DNA from: Alphaproteobacteria bacterium
Lineage (GTDB): Bacteria; Pseudomonadota; Alphaproteobacteria; Rhizobiales; Aestuariivirgaceae
NCBI GenBank assembly: GCA_026400595.1
Contig: JAPLOT010000081.1
Coordinates: 1 to 34,850 of the forward strand
Direction: 5' to 3'
DNA: 34,850 nucleotides
The notes beneath the pieces are model-generated. The model was given only the letters and a program-made list of their open reading frames with translations. It was not told the origin of the DNA and did no database searches. Positions 1 to 9,216 of this stretch are shown here, piece after piece. Position numbers and translations under genes: made by a program. Numbering within the stretch: the first letter of the stretch is position 1; every line of letters starts with the position of its first letter.

Positions 1-662
1 ACGACGCCGTCATTGAACACGGCGATGCGATTCGACATGGTCAGCGCTTCCGACTGGTCATGCGTCACGTAGACGATGGTGACGCCCAGCCGCTCGTGGA
101 TGTGCTTGATCTCGTATTGCATCTGCTCGCGCAACTGCTTGTCGAGCGCGCCGAGCGGTTCGTCCATCAGCACCAGATCGGGCTCGAAGACCAGCGCGCG
201 GGCCACCGCGATACGCTGCTGCTGTCCGCCGGAGAGCTGTCCTGGGCGGCGATTGCCCATCTGCGGCAGCTCCACCATCTTGAGGATCTTGGCGACGCGC
301 TCCTCGGTCTCCGCCTTGCCCACGCCGCGCACCTGCAGCGGGAAGGCAAGGTTCTCGTTGATCGTCATGTGGGGGAAGAGCGCGTAGTTCTGGAACACCA
401 TGCCGATGCCACGCTTGTGCGGCGGCACGTTGTTGATGGGTTGATCCTTCACGTAGATCTCGCCATGCGTGGCTGGCTCGAATCCGGCGAGCATCATCAG
501 GGTGGTCGTCTTGCCCGAGCCAGAGGGGCCGAGCATGGTCAGGAACTCGCCCTTGGCGATGTCGAGATTGAGATTCTTCACCACCAGCGTCTCGCCGTCG
601 TAGCTCTTCTGCACGTCGACGAAACGCACCATGTTGTTTGCGGACGCTTGTTCCCTGGCCAT
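1..662 (-). CDS. ABC transporter ATP-binding protein, PotA/spermidine-putrescine type (3' end truncated by window start)
   Basis: Reverse-strand translation from ATG at 662: MAREQASANNMVRFVDVQKSYDGETLVVKNLNLDIAKGEFLTMLGPSGSGKTTTLMMLAGFEP...LSGGQQQRIAVARALVFEPDLVLMDEPLGALDKQLREQMQ; Walker A, ABC signature, Walker B and H-loop (VTHDQSEA) present. Confidence 0.93.
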   Translation of the reverse strand, partial: MAREQASANNMVRFVDVQKSYDGETLVVKNLNLDIAKGEFLTMLGPSGSGKTTTLMMLAGFEPATHGEIYVKDQPINNVPPHKRGIGMVFQNYALFPHMTINENLAFPLQVRGVGKAETEERVAKILKMVELPQMGNRRPGQLSGGQQQRIAVARALVFEPDLVLMDEPLGALDKQLREQMQYEIKHIHERLGVTIVYVTHDQSEALTMSNRIAVFNDGV

Positions 663-741
663 ACCCCTCACACTTTCGATCGCTCTGCGGCGCGGCTGCT
701 GGCGTCGATCATAGGGCCGCCGCCGCGGCATTCAAGTCCGG

Positions 742-2037
742 TCATTTCTTCCGCTTGCGCGCAGACTTCACGGCCTTCGAGCGGGTCGGACCGGGGCTGG
801 CCGGGACGATAAGATGGTCCGGTCCGTAGGGGAAGCCGGTGATGTTGCGGTTGCCCTTCTCAGTGATCACGAGAATGTCATGCTCGCGGTAGCCGCCGGC
901 GCCCTTCTGGCCTTCCGGAATCATGATCATCGGCTCCATCGAGACGACCATGCCGGGCTCCAGGACGGTATCGCAATCCTCGCGCAGTTCCAGGCCGCCT
1001 TCCCGGCCATAGTAATGGCAGAGCACGCCGAAGGAATGGCCATAGCCGAAGGTGCGGTACTTCAGAAGGTCATGGCTGGCATAGATGTCGTTCAGCGCCT
1101 TTGCCACTTCGGAGCATTTCGCACCGGGAACCAGCAGCTTCTTTCCTTCGTCATGAACGTGGCAGTTGACCTCCCAGAGCCGGAGATGTTCCTTCGAGGC
1201 CGTTTCGGCAAAGAGCGTGCGCTCCAGCGCGACGTAATAGCCCGCCACCATCGGGAAGCAGTTCAGGCTCAGAATGTCGCCGCGGCGGATCTTGCGGCTG
1301 GTCACCGGATTATGCGCCCCATCGGTGTTCACGCCCGACTGGAACCAGGTCCATGTGTCCATCAGTTCCGCGTTCGGAAAGACCCGCGCGATCTCGCGCA
1401 CCATGGCCTGGGTCGAATGCAACGCCACCTCATGTTCGGGAATGCCAACCGTGGTCGCTTCGACCACTGCGGCACCACCGATGTCGGCAATCCGGGTCAT
1501 CTTGGTGATGTGCTTGATTTCCTCCGACGACTTGATCATCCGCATGCGCATCGAGGGTGCGGCGACGTCGACGAAGTCAACGCCCGGCAAGGCGTCCTGA
1601 AGCTGCTTGCGGAAATCCAGGTTCACGTGATCGAACTCGATGCCGATCCGCTTGGCTCCCTTCACCAGTCCCTGCACTGCCGTGAAGTAGTTTTCCTTCG
1701 ACCAGTCCGTATAGGTGACGTTGTCGCCGAAAGTGCGCCGCGCCGGCTGGCCGCCGTCGATGGCCGCGCTTACCGAGGTTGCACCCTTCTGGGTGATCAC
1801 CAGGCCGTATTTGCGGCCGAAATAGCAGTAGAGGAAGTCCGACAGGTAGCAGATGTTGTGGTAGCTGGTGAACAGGCAGGCATCCACGTTGCTCCGCGCC
1901 ATCCAGCCGCGGATGTTGTCCTGACGCCGCTGCATTTCGGCCGCCGAGAAGGTGGGCTTCGGGCGCTTGCCGTTGTTGCGGTAGTCGACGACGTTGGGGC
2001 GTTCGAGAGCGGGCACGATGTTCTCCATACTGTTCAC
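742..2037 (-). CDS. Creatinase (creatine amidinohydrolase), M24/pita-bread fold
   Basis: 431 aa; extended similarity recalled to Pseudomonas creatinase: FTSYHNICYLSDFLYCYFGRKYGLVIT, IDGGQPARRT, LMDTWTWFQSGVNTDGAHNPVT, GDILSLNCFPM, YRTFGYGHSFG, LEPGMVVSMEPMIM, GAGGYREHDIL. Confidence 0.9.
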   Translation of the reverse strand: MNSMENIVPALERPNVVDYRNNGKRPKPTFSAAEMQRRQDNIRGWMARSNVDACLFTSYHNICYLSDFLYCYFGRKYGLVITQKGATSVSAAIDGGQPARRTFGDNVTYTDWSKENYFTAVQGLVKGAKRIGIEFDHVNLDFRKQLQDALPGVDFVDVAAPSMRMRMIKSSEEIKHITKMTRIADIGGAAVVEATTVGIPEHEVALHSTQAMVREIARVFPNAELMDTWTWFQSGVNTDGAHNPVTSRKIRRGDILSLNCFPMVAGYYVALERTLFAETASKEHLRLWEVNCHVHDEGKKLLVPGAKCSEVAKALNDIYASHDLLKYRTFGYGHSFGVLCHYYGREGGLELREDCDTVLEPGMVVSMEPMIMIPEGQKGAGGYREHDILVITEKGNRNITGFPYGPDHLIVPASPGPTRSKAVKSARKRKK

Positions 2038-2107
2038 ACCCTCATGTCCGGCGAAACGCGGGCTTGAGTCAAAGGATCATCCCTCACATAATCCATGAAC
2101 AAATCTC

Positions 2108-3013
2108 ATGGAGATACGCTTGGCCAAGCTGCCGCCGCTCAATGCGCTCAAATGCCTGGAAGCCGCCGCGCGATCCCAGAGCTTCTCGCGCGCCGCCGAG
2201 GAGCTGCATGTCACCCAGTCGGCGGTCAGCCACCAGATCCGGCTACTCGAAGACTGGTTCGGCACGTCACTGTTTGAACGCCGCGGCCGTCAGACCGTGC
2301 CGACGCCGAAGGGCGAGGAACTTGCCCGGTCCTTGGCCGAGGCTTTCGACATCATCGGGGTGGCCTGCAAGCGAATCGCCCAAAGCGACGCCGGGCCGGC
2401 CCTGACGATCGCCGCATTGCCTTCCATCGCGACAATCTGGCTCATACCTCGGCTGACCCGCTTCTTCGCCGAGCGGCCCGAGATCTCGGTCAAGGTCGTC
2501 TACGCCTTCCACGAACAGGCGCTGGACTTCGAAGACATCGACATTGCCATCCTGTGGGGTACGGGCGACTGGGAGGGCTGCAGGGCCACCCGCTTTCTTG
2601 ACGGCGCGACGGTGGCCGTCTGCAACCGCGCCCTGCTCGACCGCGAAGGGCCGCTCGACTCGCCGCAGGCCCTGCTCGGCAGGCCCTTGCTGCACGACAC
2701 CGATCGCCATGACTGGCAGACCTATATGCGCCGCGCCGGGCTGAAACATGCCGGCCCGGCGCCGGGGCCTATCTTCCAGGACTTCAACCTCCTGCGGGCC
2801 GCGGCCCTCGCCGGGCAGGGCATTGCGCTGTGCCCCAAGCTCGTGATCGCCGACGACCTGGACAGCGGGCGTCTCGTTCAGGTCTCAGACGTCGTGATCA
2901 AGGAGGACCATGCCTATCACGTCATCGAGCCGGCCGATCCCGGCCATCGGCATGCCGCCGCCATCGCCGCCTTCAAGTCCTGGTTGCTCGCCGCAGCCGC
3001 TCCCGGCGATTGA
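2108..3013 (+). CDS. LysR family transcriptional regulator (GcvA-like)
   Basis: N-terminal HTH LPPLNALKCLEAAARSQSFSRAAEELHVTQSAVSHQIRLLEDWFGTSLFERRGR; LysR substrate-binding domain; divergent from creatinase. Confidence 0.93.
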   Translation: MEIRLAKLPPLNALKCLEAAARSQSFSRAAEELHVTQSAVSHQIRLLEDWFGTSLFERRGRQTVPTPKGEELARSLAEAFDIIGVACKRIAQSDAGPALTIAALPSIATIWLIPRLTRFFAERPEISVKVVYAFHEQALDFEDIDIAILWGTGDWEGCRATRFLDGATVAVCNRALLDREGPLDSPQALLGRPLLHDTDRHDWQTYMRRAGLKHAGPAPGPIFQDFNLLRAAALAGQGIALCPKLVIADDLDSGRLVQVSDVVIKEDHAYHVIEPADPGHRHAAAIAAFKSWLLAAAAPGD

Positions 3014-3056
3014 ACCGGGCCTTGACCCCGTCGCAATGTGCGGCCAGATATGACGG

Positions 3057-4061
3057 ATGTCCCAGGCGACCATGATCGATCCCTTCGGCCGGCATGTCAC
3101 CTACCTCCGGGTCTCGGTGACCGACCGCTGCGATTTCCGCTGCGTCTATTGCATGGCCGAAGACATGACCTTCCTGCCCAAGCGGGACCTGCTCTCGCTC
3201 GAGGAGCTTGACCGGGTCTGCACGGCCTTCGTCGAGAAGGGCGTTAGGAAGATCCGCCTCACCGGCGGCGAACCGCTGGTGCGCAAGGGCATCATGACGC
3301 TGGTCGCAAGCCTCGGCCGCCATCTCCGCTCCGGCGCGATGGAGGAGCTGACGCTCACCACCAACGGCAGCCAGCTGGCCAGGCATGCGGCGGAACTGGC
3401 CCTCCATGGCGTGCGCCGCATCAACGTTTCGGTCGACACCCTGGACGACGCAAAGTTCAAGGCCATCACCCGCTGGGGCGAACTGGCCAGGGTGAAGGAC
3501 GGGATCCGCGCCGCGCAGGCCGCGGGCCTTGCCATCAAGATCAACGCGGTGGCGCTCAAGGGCGTCAATGACGCTGAGATTCCCGAGATGATCCGCTGGG
3601 CGCATGGCGAAGGCATGGACCTCACGCTGATCGAGACCATGCCGCTGGGCGACATCGACGGCGACCGCACCGACCAGTACCTACCCCTGTCCGTCGTCCG
3701 GGCCGGCCTCATGGACCGGTTCACGCTCGAGGACATTACCTACAAGACCGGCGGACCGGCGCGCTACGTGCGGGTGAAGGAGACCGGCGGTCGCCTCGGC
3801 TTTATCACGCCGCTCACCCACAACTTCTGCGAAAGCTGCAACCGCGTGCGGCTGACCTGCACCGGAACGCTTTACATGTGCCTGGGCCAGGAGGATGCCG
3901 CCGACCTGCGCGCGCCCCTGCGGGCCTCCGAGGGCAACGACCTGCTCAACGCCGCCATTGACGAGGCGATCGGCCGCAAGCCCAAGGGCCATGACTTCGT
4001 CATCGACCGGCGCCGCAACAAGCCGGCAGTCTCCCGCCACATGAGCGTCACCGGCGGTTGA
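3057..4061 (+). CDS. moaA: GTP 3',8-cyclase MoaA (radical SAM)
   Basis: [24 protein letters not shown] (CxxxCxxC), [12 protein letters not shown]-terminal cluster [22 protein letters not shown], terminal GG. Confidence 0.96.
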   Translation: MSQATMIDPFGRHVTYLRVSVTDRCDFRCVYCMAEDMTFLPKRDLLSLEELDRVCTAFVEKGVRKIRLTGGEPLVRKGIMTLVASLGRHLRSGAMEELTLTTNGSQLARHAAELALHGVRRINVSVDTLDDAKFKAITRWGELARVKDGIRAAQAAGLAIKINAVALKGVNDAEIPEMIRWAHGEGMDLTLIETMPLGDIDGDRTDQYLPLSVVRAGLMDRFTLEDITYKTGGPARYVRVKETGGRLGFITPLTHNFCESCNRVRLTCTGTLYMCLGQEDAADLRAPLRASEGNDLLNAAIDEAIGRKPKGHDFVIDRRRNKPAVSRHMSVTGG

Positions 4062-4164
4062 ACGCTAACTCCAGGCCAGCATAGCGATGCGCCGCCCGCC
4101 GCAGGGCTTGGATGCGCCCAGAGCACTGCCGTCAGGCGGCATATCGCGCTAGACAGTCGGACAC

Positions 4165-5061
4165 ATGGTCCGGCTTCCCGAAAACACGGTGTTGCGCGCA
4201 GGCGTCTTCATGGTCCTGGCCATGGGGTCCTTCGTCACCAACGACACGCTGATCAAGCTGGTGGGCAACAGCCTGCCGGTGGGCGAAATCATCATGGTGC
4301 GCGGCGTGATCGCCATGGCCTTCATCGGCCTCATCTGTGCCTGGCAGGGGGTTCTCGGCAACCTCCCGCTGCTGCGCAGCCGTTATGTCCTGCTGCGCAC
4401 CACGCTCGACCTGATCGCCACACTTCTCTTCATCATGGCGCTCATGCACATGCCGATCGCCAACATCACGGCCGTGATGCAGGTGGTGCCGCTGGCAGTG
4501 GCCCTGCTGTCGGCGCTGGTCCTGCGCGAAAGGATCGGTCTCGGCCGCATGGTGGCGATCGTCGTGGGATTCCTCGGCGTTCTGCTGATCGTCAAGCCGA
4601 CCCCGGCCAACTTCACGATCTACGATGTCTTTGCGCTGCTGATCGTGCTTGCCGTGGCGGTTCGCGACATTGCCACGCGCCGCATCCCGGCCCGCATCCC
4701 GACCTTTCTCATCGCACTGGCGAACGCCGCGTTCGTCACCGCGGGTGGCGCTGCGCTCTGCGCGGTACAGGGCTTTACCATGCCGGACGCCTGGCAGCTG
4801 GGCACGCTCGCCCTCGCCGCGGTCTTCCTCGCCTGCGGCTACCTGTTCATGGTCACGACGCTGCGGCTCGGCGACCTCTCCGCGACGGCGCCATTCCGCT
4901 ATTCGATCATGCTTTTCGCCATCGTCTACGGCATTCTGGTGTTCGGCGAGTATCCGGACTGGCTTGCCATTTCAGGCATGTTGCTGATCGCGATCACCGG
5001 CCTTTATGCCGCGCACCGCGAAGGCCGCGTCAGAGATAGCGCCAGAATGCCAGTATCGTGA
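4165..5061 (+). CDS. DMT family (EamA) transporter
   Basis: 298 aa with about 10 hydrophobic segments in two EamA-like repeats. Confidence 0.88.
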   Translation: MVRLPENTVLRAGVFMVLAMGSFVTNDTLIKLVGNSLPVGEIIMVRGVIAMAFIGLICAWQGVLGNLPLLRSRYVLLRTTLDLIATLLFIMALMHMPIANITAVMQVVPLAVALLSALVLRERIGLGRMVAIVVGFLGVLLIVKPTPANFTIYDVFALLIVLAVAVRDIATRRIPARIPTFLIALANAAFVTAGGAALCAVQGFTMPDAWQLGTLALAAVFLACGYLFMVTTLRLGDLSATAPFRYSIMLFAIVYGILVFGEYPDWLAISGMLLIAITGLYAAHREGRVRDSARMPVS

Positions 5062-5791
5062 GGCAGACGGCCCAGACGAGGATGCCATTGCGGATGACAT
5101 TTGGCGGCATGCGCTTGGCGAAGCGCGCCGTGACATAGCCGCCGATCACGGCGCCGGTCATCATCACGAGGGAGGGAATCCAGCGAATGACGCCGGCTTG
5201 AGCGAAGATCGCGATACTGATCAGGGTCATCAGCGTGATGGTGATGTTGCGGATGGCATTCGCCTGGTGAATGTTCATCTGCGAGAAGATCGAGTATATC
5301 GCGAACATCACGATGCCCATGCCGAGGCCGAAGTAGCCGCCATAGACATAGACGATGAACTCCAGCACGAATGACAGCCACAGCCAGCGGCTGCCGTCGA
5401 AGTTGAAGTCGCGCTCCAGCTTCTGCTTCAGCCACGGGCCCAGGGCGAAGGAGAGCGTGGCGAACAGGAGCAGCCAGGGGATCACTTTCTCGAAGGCGGC
5501 CTCGCCGGTCATGATCAGGATGGTGGAGCCGATGACGCCGCCTGCGGCCGCCAGCAGCAGCCGCAACCACAAATGGCGCCGCACGCTGGCCAGTTCGATG
5601 CGATAGACGACGGTTCCCACCACATTGGCGGGCAGGACCGCCACGAAATTCGAGGCATTGGCCTCGATCTCGCTGAGGCCCGCGGCCAGCAGCAGGGGAA
5701 AGGTCATGAAGCCCGCGCCGCCCGCCATGACGTTGATCAGGCCGGCCAGCAGGCCACCCGCGAAAAGCAAGATGATGTGCAGAAGATCCAT
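5030..5791 (-). CDS. TauE/SafE family sulfite exporter-type permease
   Basis: MDLLHIILLFAGGLLAGLINVMAGGAGFMTFPLLLAAGLSEIEANASNFVAVLPANVVG...; typical TauE/SafE N-terminal repeat. Start may extend to 5872. 3' end overlaps the convergent DMT gene. Confidence 0.9.
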   Translation of the reverse strand: MDLLHIILLFAGGLLAGLINVMAGGAGFMTFPLLLAAGLSEIEANASNFVAVLPANVVGTVVYRIELASVRRHLWLRLLLAAAGGVIGSTILIMTGEAAFEKVIPWLLLFATLSFALGPWLKQKLERDFNFDGSRWLWLSFVLEFIVYVYGGYFGLGMGIVMFAIYSIFSQMNIHQANAIRNITITLMTLISIAIFAQAGVIRWIPSLVMMTGAVIGGYVTARFAKRMPPNVIRNGILVWAVCLTILAFWRYL

Positions 5792-5898
5792 GCGTGAGGC
5801 CCTGCCGCTCCATAGACCTGGTGCCCTATCTGCCACAATGGGCGGAACCGCATGGCAACCCCGTGCAATCATCGGCGGAAACGTGCTAACCAGAACGC

Positions 5899-6420
5899 AT
5901 GTGGACCAACGTGATCATTCTCTCCCTCGCTACGCTGCAGCGCATCGTGGAGTTCGTCATCGCCACCCGCAACAGGCGGCGGCAGGTTGCCCGGGGCGGC
6001 TTCGTCATCGGACCGAACCTGCAGCCGGTGATGATCCTGCTGCAGGCGGCCTGGCTGATCGGCCTGTGGTATCTCGCCTACCGGCTGGAGGTGAACTGGC
6101 CCTGGCTTTTCGCCTACATCGGCCTCGAGGCGGCGCGGGGATGGATCGTGGCCCTGCTGGGCAGCCAATGGACCTCGCGCATCGTGGTCAATGCCAGCGA
6201 ACCTTTCGAGGGGTCGCGCCCCTTCAGCATCTTCCGCGAGCCCAACTACGTGATCATCGGGCTGGAAATGTTCATCCTGCCCATGGTCTTCGGCCTGTGG
6301 TGGTGGGGCGCCATCTTCGCCGCACTCTATGCGGCGCTGATCTACTGGAAGGTCATCGCGGAGAACAAGGCGGTCAAGCCGCTGACCGAGCCGCCAGAGT
6401 CGGACGCGACGACGGCCTGA
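5899..6420 (+). CDS. Isoprenylcysteine carboxyl methyltransferase (ICMT) family membrane protein
   Basis: 173 aa; SRPFSIFREPNYVIIGLEMFILPMVFGLWWWG...ALIYWKVIAENKAV; RxPNY motif of ICMT/PEMT-like proteins. Confidence 0.75.
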   Translation: MWTNVIILSLATLQRIVEFVIATRNRRRQVARGGFVIGPNLQPVMILLQAAWLIGLWYLAYRLEVNWPWLFAYIGLEAARGWIVALLGSQWTSRIVVNASEPFEGSRPFSIFREPNYVIIGLEMFILPMVFGLWWWGAIFAALYAALIYWKVIAENKAVKPLTEPPESDATTA

Positions 6421-6432
6421 TCCGGCGCGAGG

Positions 6433-6903
6433 CTAATCGGTCTCGGTGCCTGCCACTGCAGAACCGACGGGCACCTTGACTGTGACGGGTCCAGCAGTTT
6501 CGAAGACCAGCGTAAGCTCGACCACCTCGCCCTGCTTGAGCGGCGCCTTCAGACCCATCAGCATGACATGCAGTCCGCCGGGCTCCATGGTGAGGGTTCC
6601 ATTCGGCTGGAGATCGACGGGGCCCGCTTCCTCCATGCGCATAATGTCACCATCCTTGATGGTCCGGTGCAGGGTGGCCATGGACGCGACCGGGCTTGAG
6701 ACCGTCAGGAGCCGGTCAGCCGTCTTGCCCTGATTGGTGATCGAGACATAGACCGCACCCGCCTTCGCTACAGGCGTGGCCGAAGCGCGGGCATAGGCAT
6801 CCTTCACCAGAACGTCACTGGCGCTGACGCCAGTGGCCGATGCTAGGATGGCGCCGAACGTGAGGGCGGCTGCGGCGGCGATTTCGAGCGTGAGTTTGCG
6901 CAT
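6433..6903 (-). CDS. PCu(A)C-type periplasmic copper chaperone
   Basis: Signal peptide MRKLTLEIAAAAALTFGAILASATGVSA; copper-ligand pattern MATLHRTIKDGDIMRM...PGGLHVMLMGLKAPL. Confidence 0.9.
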   Translation of the reverse strand: MRKLTLEIAAAAALTFGAILASATGVSASDVLVKDAYARASATPVAKAGAVYVSITNQGKTADRLLTVSSPVASMATLHRTIKDGDIMRMEEAGPVDLQPNGTLTMEPGGLHVMLMGLKAPLKQGEVVELTLVFETAGPVTVKVPVGSAVAGTETD

Positions 6904-7630
6904 GGCACAAGTCTTGACCCGAAAATGGGCTGTCGTATGGCAGAAGGCGCGCGACGCTGCGCCACGCATGGTCTTGGCCGTTACGTTGCTTGCGGGAGCT
7001 GAGGCCATGGCGCAGGAGCCGGTCGCCGTCGAACTGGTCCTCGCACTCGACAGCTCGGCCAGTGTGGACCGGCGGGAATTCCAACTGCAGCTGGAGGGTC
7101 TCGCATTGGCGTTCCGCGATCCCGAGGTGCTGCAGGCGGTGGAGAACCTCAAGCCCCTTGGGGCCGCCATCGCCGTGCTGCAGTGGGGCGCACCGGGGGA
7201 GACCCGGATCGTGCTTCCCTTCACACCGGTCCGCTCGGCCCGCGAAGCCAAGGCCTTCGGTTTCCAGATCGGACTGATCCGCCGCTGGCAATGGGCCAGT
7301 TCCACCTCGATCGCCACCGCGCTCGACGACAGCCGCATACTGATCGAATCAAACGACTACGAAGGATTCCGCCGCATCATCGACGTTTCGGGCGACGGGC
7401 CGGACAATGGCGGCGGGGACCTCGAGGCGGCGCGGAAACGTGCGCTCGCCGCCGAGATCACCGTGAACGGCCTGCCCATCATGGCCGATGACTCCGCGCT
7501 CGACCGCTACTACGAAGACAAGGTGATCGCCGGGGCCACCGCCTTCATCGAGCCCGCCCGCGATTTCGAGGACTATGTACGCGCCATCCGCGATAAGCTG
7601 TTGCGGGAGCTCAGGCCGCTGGGCTCCTAG
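6902..7630 (+). CDS. DUF1194 / von Willebrand factor A-like secreted protein
   Basis: VELVLALDSSASVDRREFQLQLEGLALAFRDPEV...IDVSGDGPDNGG...ITVNGLPIM...YYEDKVIAG; MIDAS-like DxSxS. Signal peptide likely; start could instead be 6968. Confidence 0.85.
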   Translation: MAQVLTRKWAVVWQKARDAAPRMVLAVTLLAGAEAMAQEPVAVELVLALDSSASVDRREFQLQLEGLALAFRDPEVLQAVENLKPLGAAIAVLQWGAPGETRIVLPFTPVRSAREAKAFGFQIGLIRRWQWASSTSIATALDDSRILIESNDYEGFRRIIDVSGDGPDNGGGDLEAARKRALAAEITVNGLPIMADDSALDRYYEDKVIAGATAFIEPARDFEDYVRAIRDKLLRELRPLGS

Positions 7631-9216
7631 CGCGCCAGCGCCCGATCGGCCGCCGTGGCCGGAATCCACCACGCCCGTCCCCGGGGAGTCTCGACATACT
7701 CCGGCCACGGAAAATCGAGCGGCGGATCGTAGTCGCACCAGGGCACCGGGTCGGCTTCCTTCGCCTTGCGGTCCGCGAACTCGGCCTTGGCTTGCGCCAG
7801 GGTACCCCGATCCAGCATCAGATCGAGGATGGTGGCGGCGATGGTCTTGCCTGCCGTGGCGATGGTCGGGTCGATGCAGGCGGGAATGCCGCCCAGGGCA
7901 TTGAGCGCCCATTCGGGATAGGCAAATCCCGGCGGCGCCTTCAGCACGGCGCGCCCGACATAAAAGCGCGCCGTGGGCGCAAACCACGTCATGTCCGTGT
8001 AATCGTCGGAGGTGTAGTGCGTCTGCCAGGCGGGGATCTGGTCGCGGATGCGGCGCTCGGCCTCCTCCGGCGGGATGAGCTGGGACAGTTCATCCGCGAA
8101 GGGCGAGGGCATGGCCTCGAGGCCGAGTTCGCGCTGCAAGGCCTGGGCCTTTGCCACGGCATCGGCGCCATAACGCGGCGCGCCCGCCCTTTCGAGATTG
8201 CGAAAAGTGATCTCCGCCATGGCATGATTGGCGAGACCGGGTTTCGACTTCGACACCCAATGCTTCCGGACGGTACAATGAGCGGCCGTGGCGGCGGCCG
8301 CCGCGTTGCGGTCGAGAACGGCATGGATGTTCCGCAGCATGGCGACATCGGGCGCGCGGGCGGCAAACATGATCATCGCCATCTGGGCGGCGAGGTTGTC
8401 GGCGGTTGCCTGGCCGCTGGCGAGAATTGTCTCGTTCAATGTCCAGGTCCCGCTGTGCGGCAGCATGTGGTCGCGCATCATCTTCGACAACGTGTACATG
8501 GCAACCACTGCGTCATTCGCGCCCGGCGCGCGCGCCATGGTGTGAGCGGCGGGAATCGGCCCACCCGCAGCTCCCGATCCCTGCAGCCAGGTTTCCGGGC
8601 TCTCGCAGAGGAACTCGTAGATCGCGGCATGATAGGGGCCGCAATGCGTATCCCAGCGCGCCGTATTGCAATAGGGCATCATGTAGAAGGGATGGAAGGA
8701 CAGGATGGCGTCGAGTCCATCATAGTAACCGCGCGCCGCATGGATGGGCTTCGATCCCCTCACCTTTTCGGCCGGCTCGCCCATGAAGCGGATCGTGCCG
8801 GAAATGCCGTGCGCCTGCATCGCCGCCTTGGCGGCCAGCGCGCCAACCAGCGAGCCGATGCCCAGAGCCGAATGCGGATCGGTATGGCCGCCCGCAAAGC
8901 GCGACAGGCCCGGGCGCGGCGCACGATAGGTGTCGGCGATCTGGCAGTTGCCCGGCACGGCATCGTACTCGGCATAGGCCATTATGGTGGGGCCAGGCCC
9001 ATTGGACCAGGTGGCCGCAAAGGCCGTGGGCATGCCGCCGCTGCCCTCCTCCACATCAAATCCCTCGGCCCGCAGCTTTCCGACATACCATGCGCTCGAC
9101 CTGTATTCCCGCCACGCCGTCTCCGCGAGATCCCAGATATGCGCGTTCCATTGCGACCAGTGCGGCTGCATGGCCTCGACCCAGGCAAAGGCCGTGCGTT
9201 GCGAGTCATGCATCAA
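7627..9216 (-). CDS. AbgB-like M20 family amidohydrolase (aminobenzoyl-glutamate hydrolase subunit B-like)
   Basis: 529 aa; AYAEYDAVPGNCQIADTYRAPRPGLSRFAGGHTDPHSALGIGSLVGALAAKAAM...GEPAEKVRGSKPIHAARGYYDGLDAILSFHP. Confidence 0.88.
   Translation of the reverse strand: MMHDSQRTAFAWVEAMQPHWSQWNAHIWDLAETAWREYRSSAWYVGKLRAEGFDVEEGSGGMPTAFAATWSNGPGPTIMAYAEYDAVPGNCQIADTYRAPRPGLSRFAGGHTDPHSALGIGSLVGALAAKAAMQAHGISGTIRFMGEPAEKVRGSKPIHAARGYYDGLDAILSFHPFYMMPYCNTARWDTHCGPYHAAIYEFLCESPETWLQGSGAAGGPIPAAHTMARAPGANDAVVAMYTLSKMMRDHMLPHSGTWTLNETILASGQATADNLAAQMAMIMFAARAPDVAMLRNIHAVLDRNAAAAATAAHCTVRKHWVSKSKPGLANHAMAEITFRNLERAGAPRYGADAVAKAQALQRELGLEAMPSPFADELSQLIPPEEAERRIRDQIPAWQTHYTSDDYTDMTWFAPTARFYVGRAVLKAPPGFAYPEWALNALGGIPACIDPTIATAGKTIAATILDLMLDRGTLAQAKAEFADRKAKEADPVPWCDYDPPLDFPWPEYVETPRGRAWWIPATAADRALAR

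Noticed and set aside
814-2067. 417-aa plus-strand ORF
   Set aside because: Antisense to creatinase, which matches a known enzyme over its full length.
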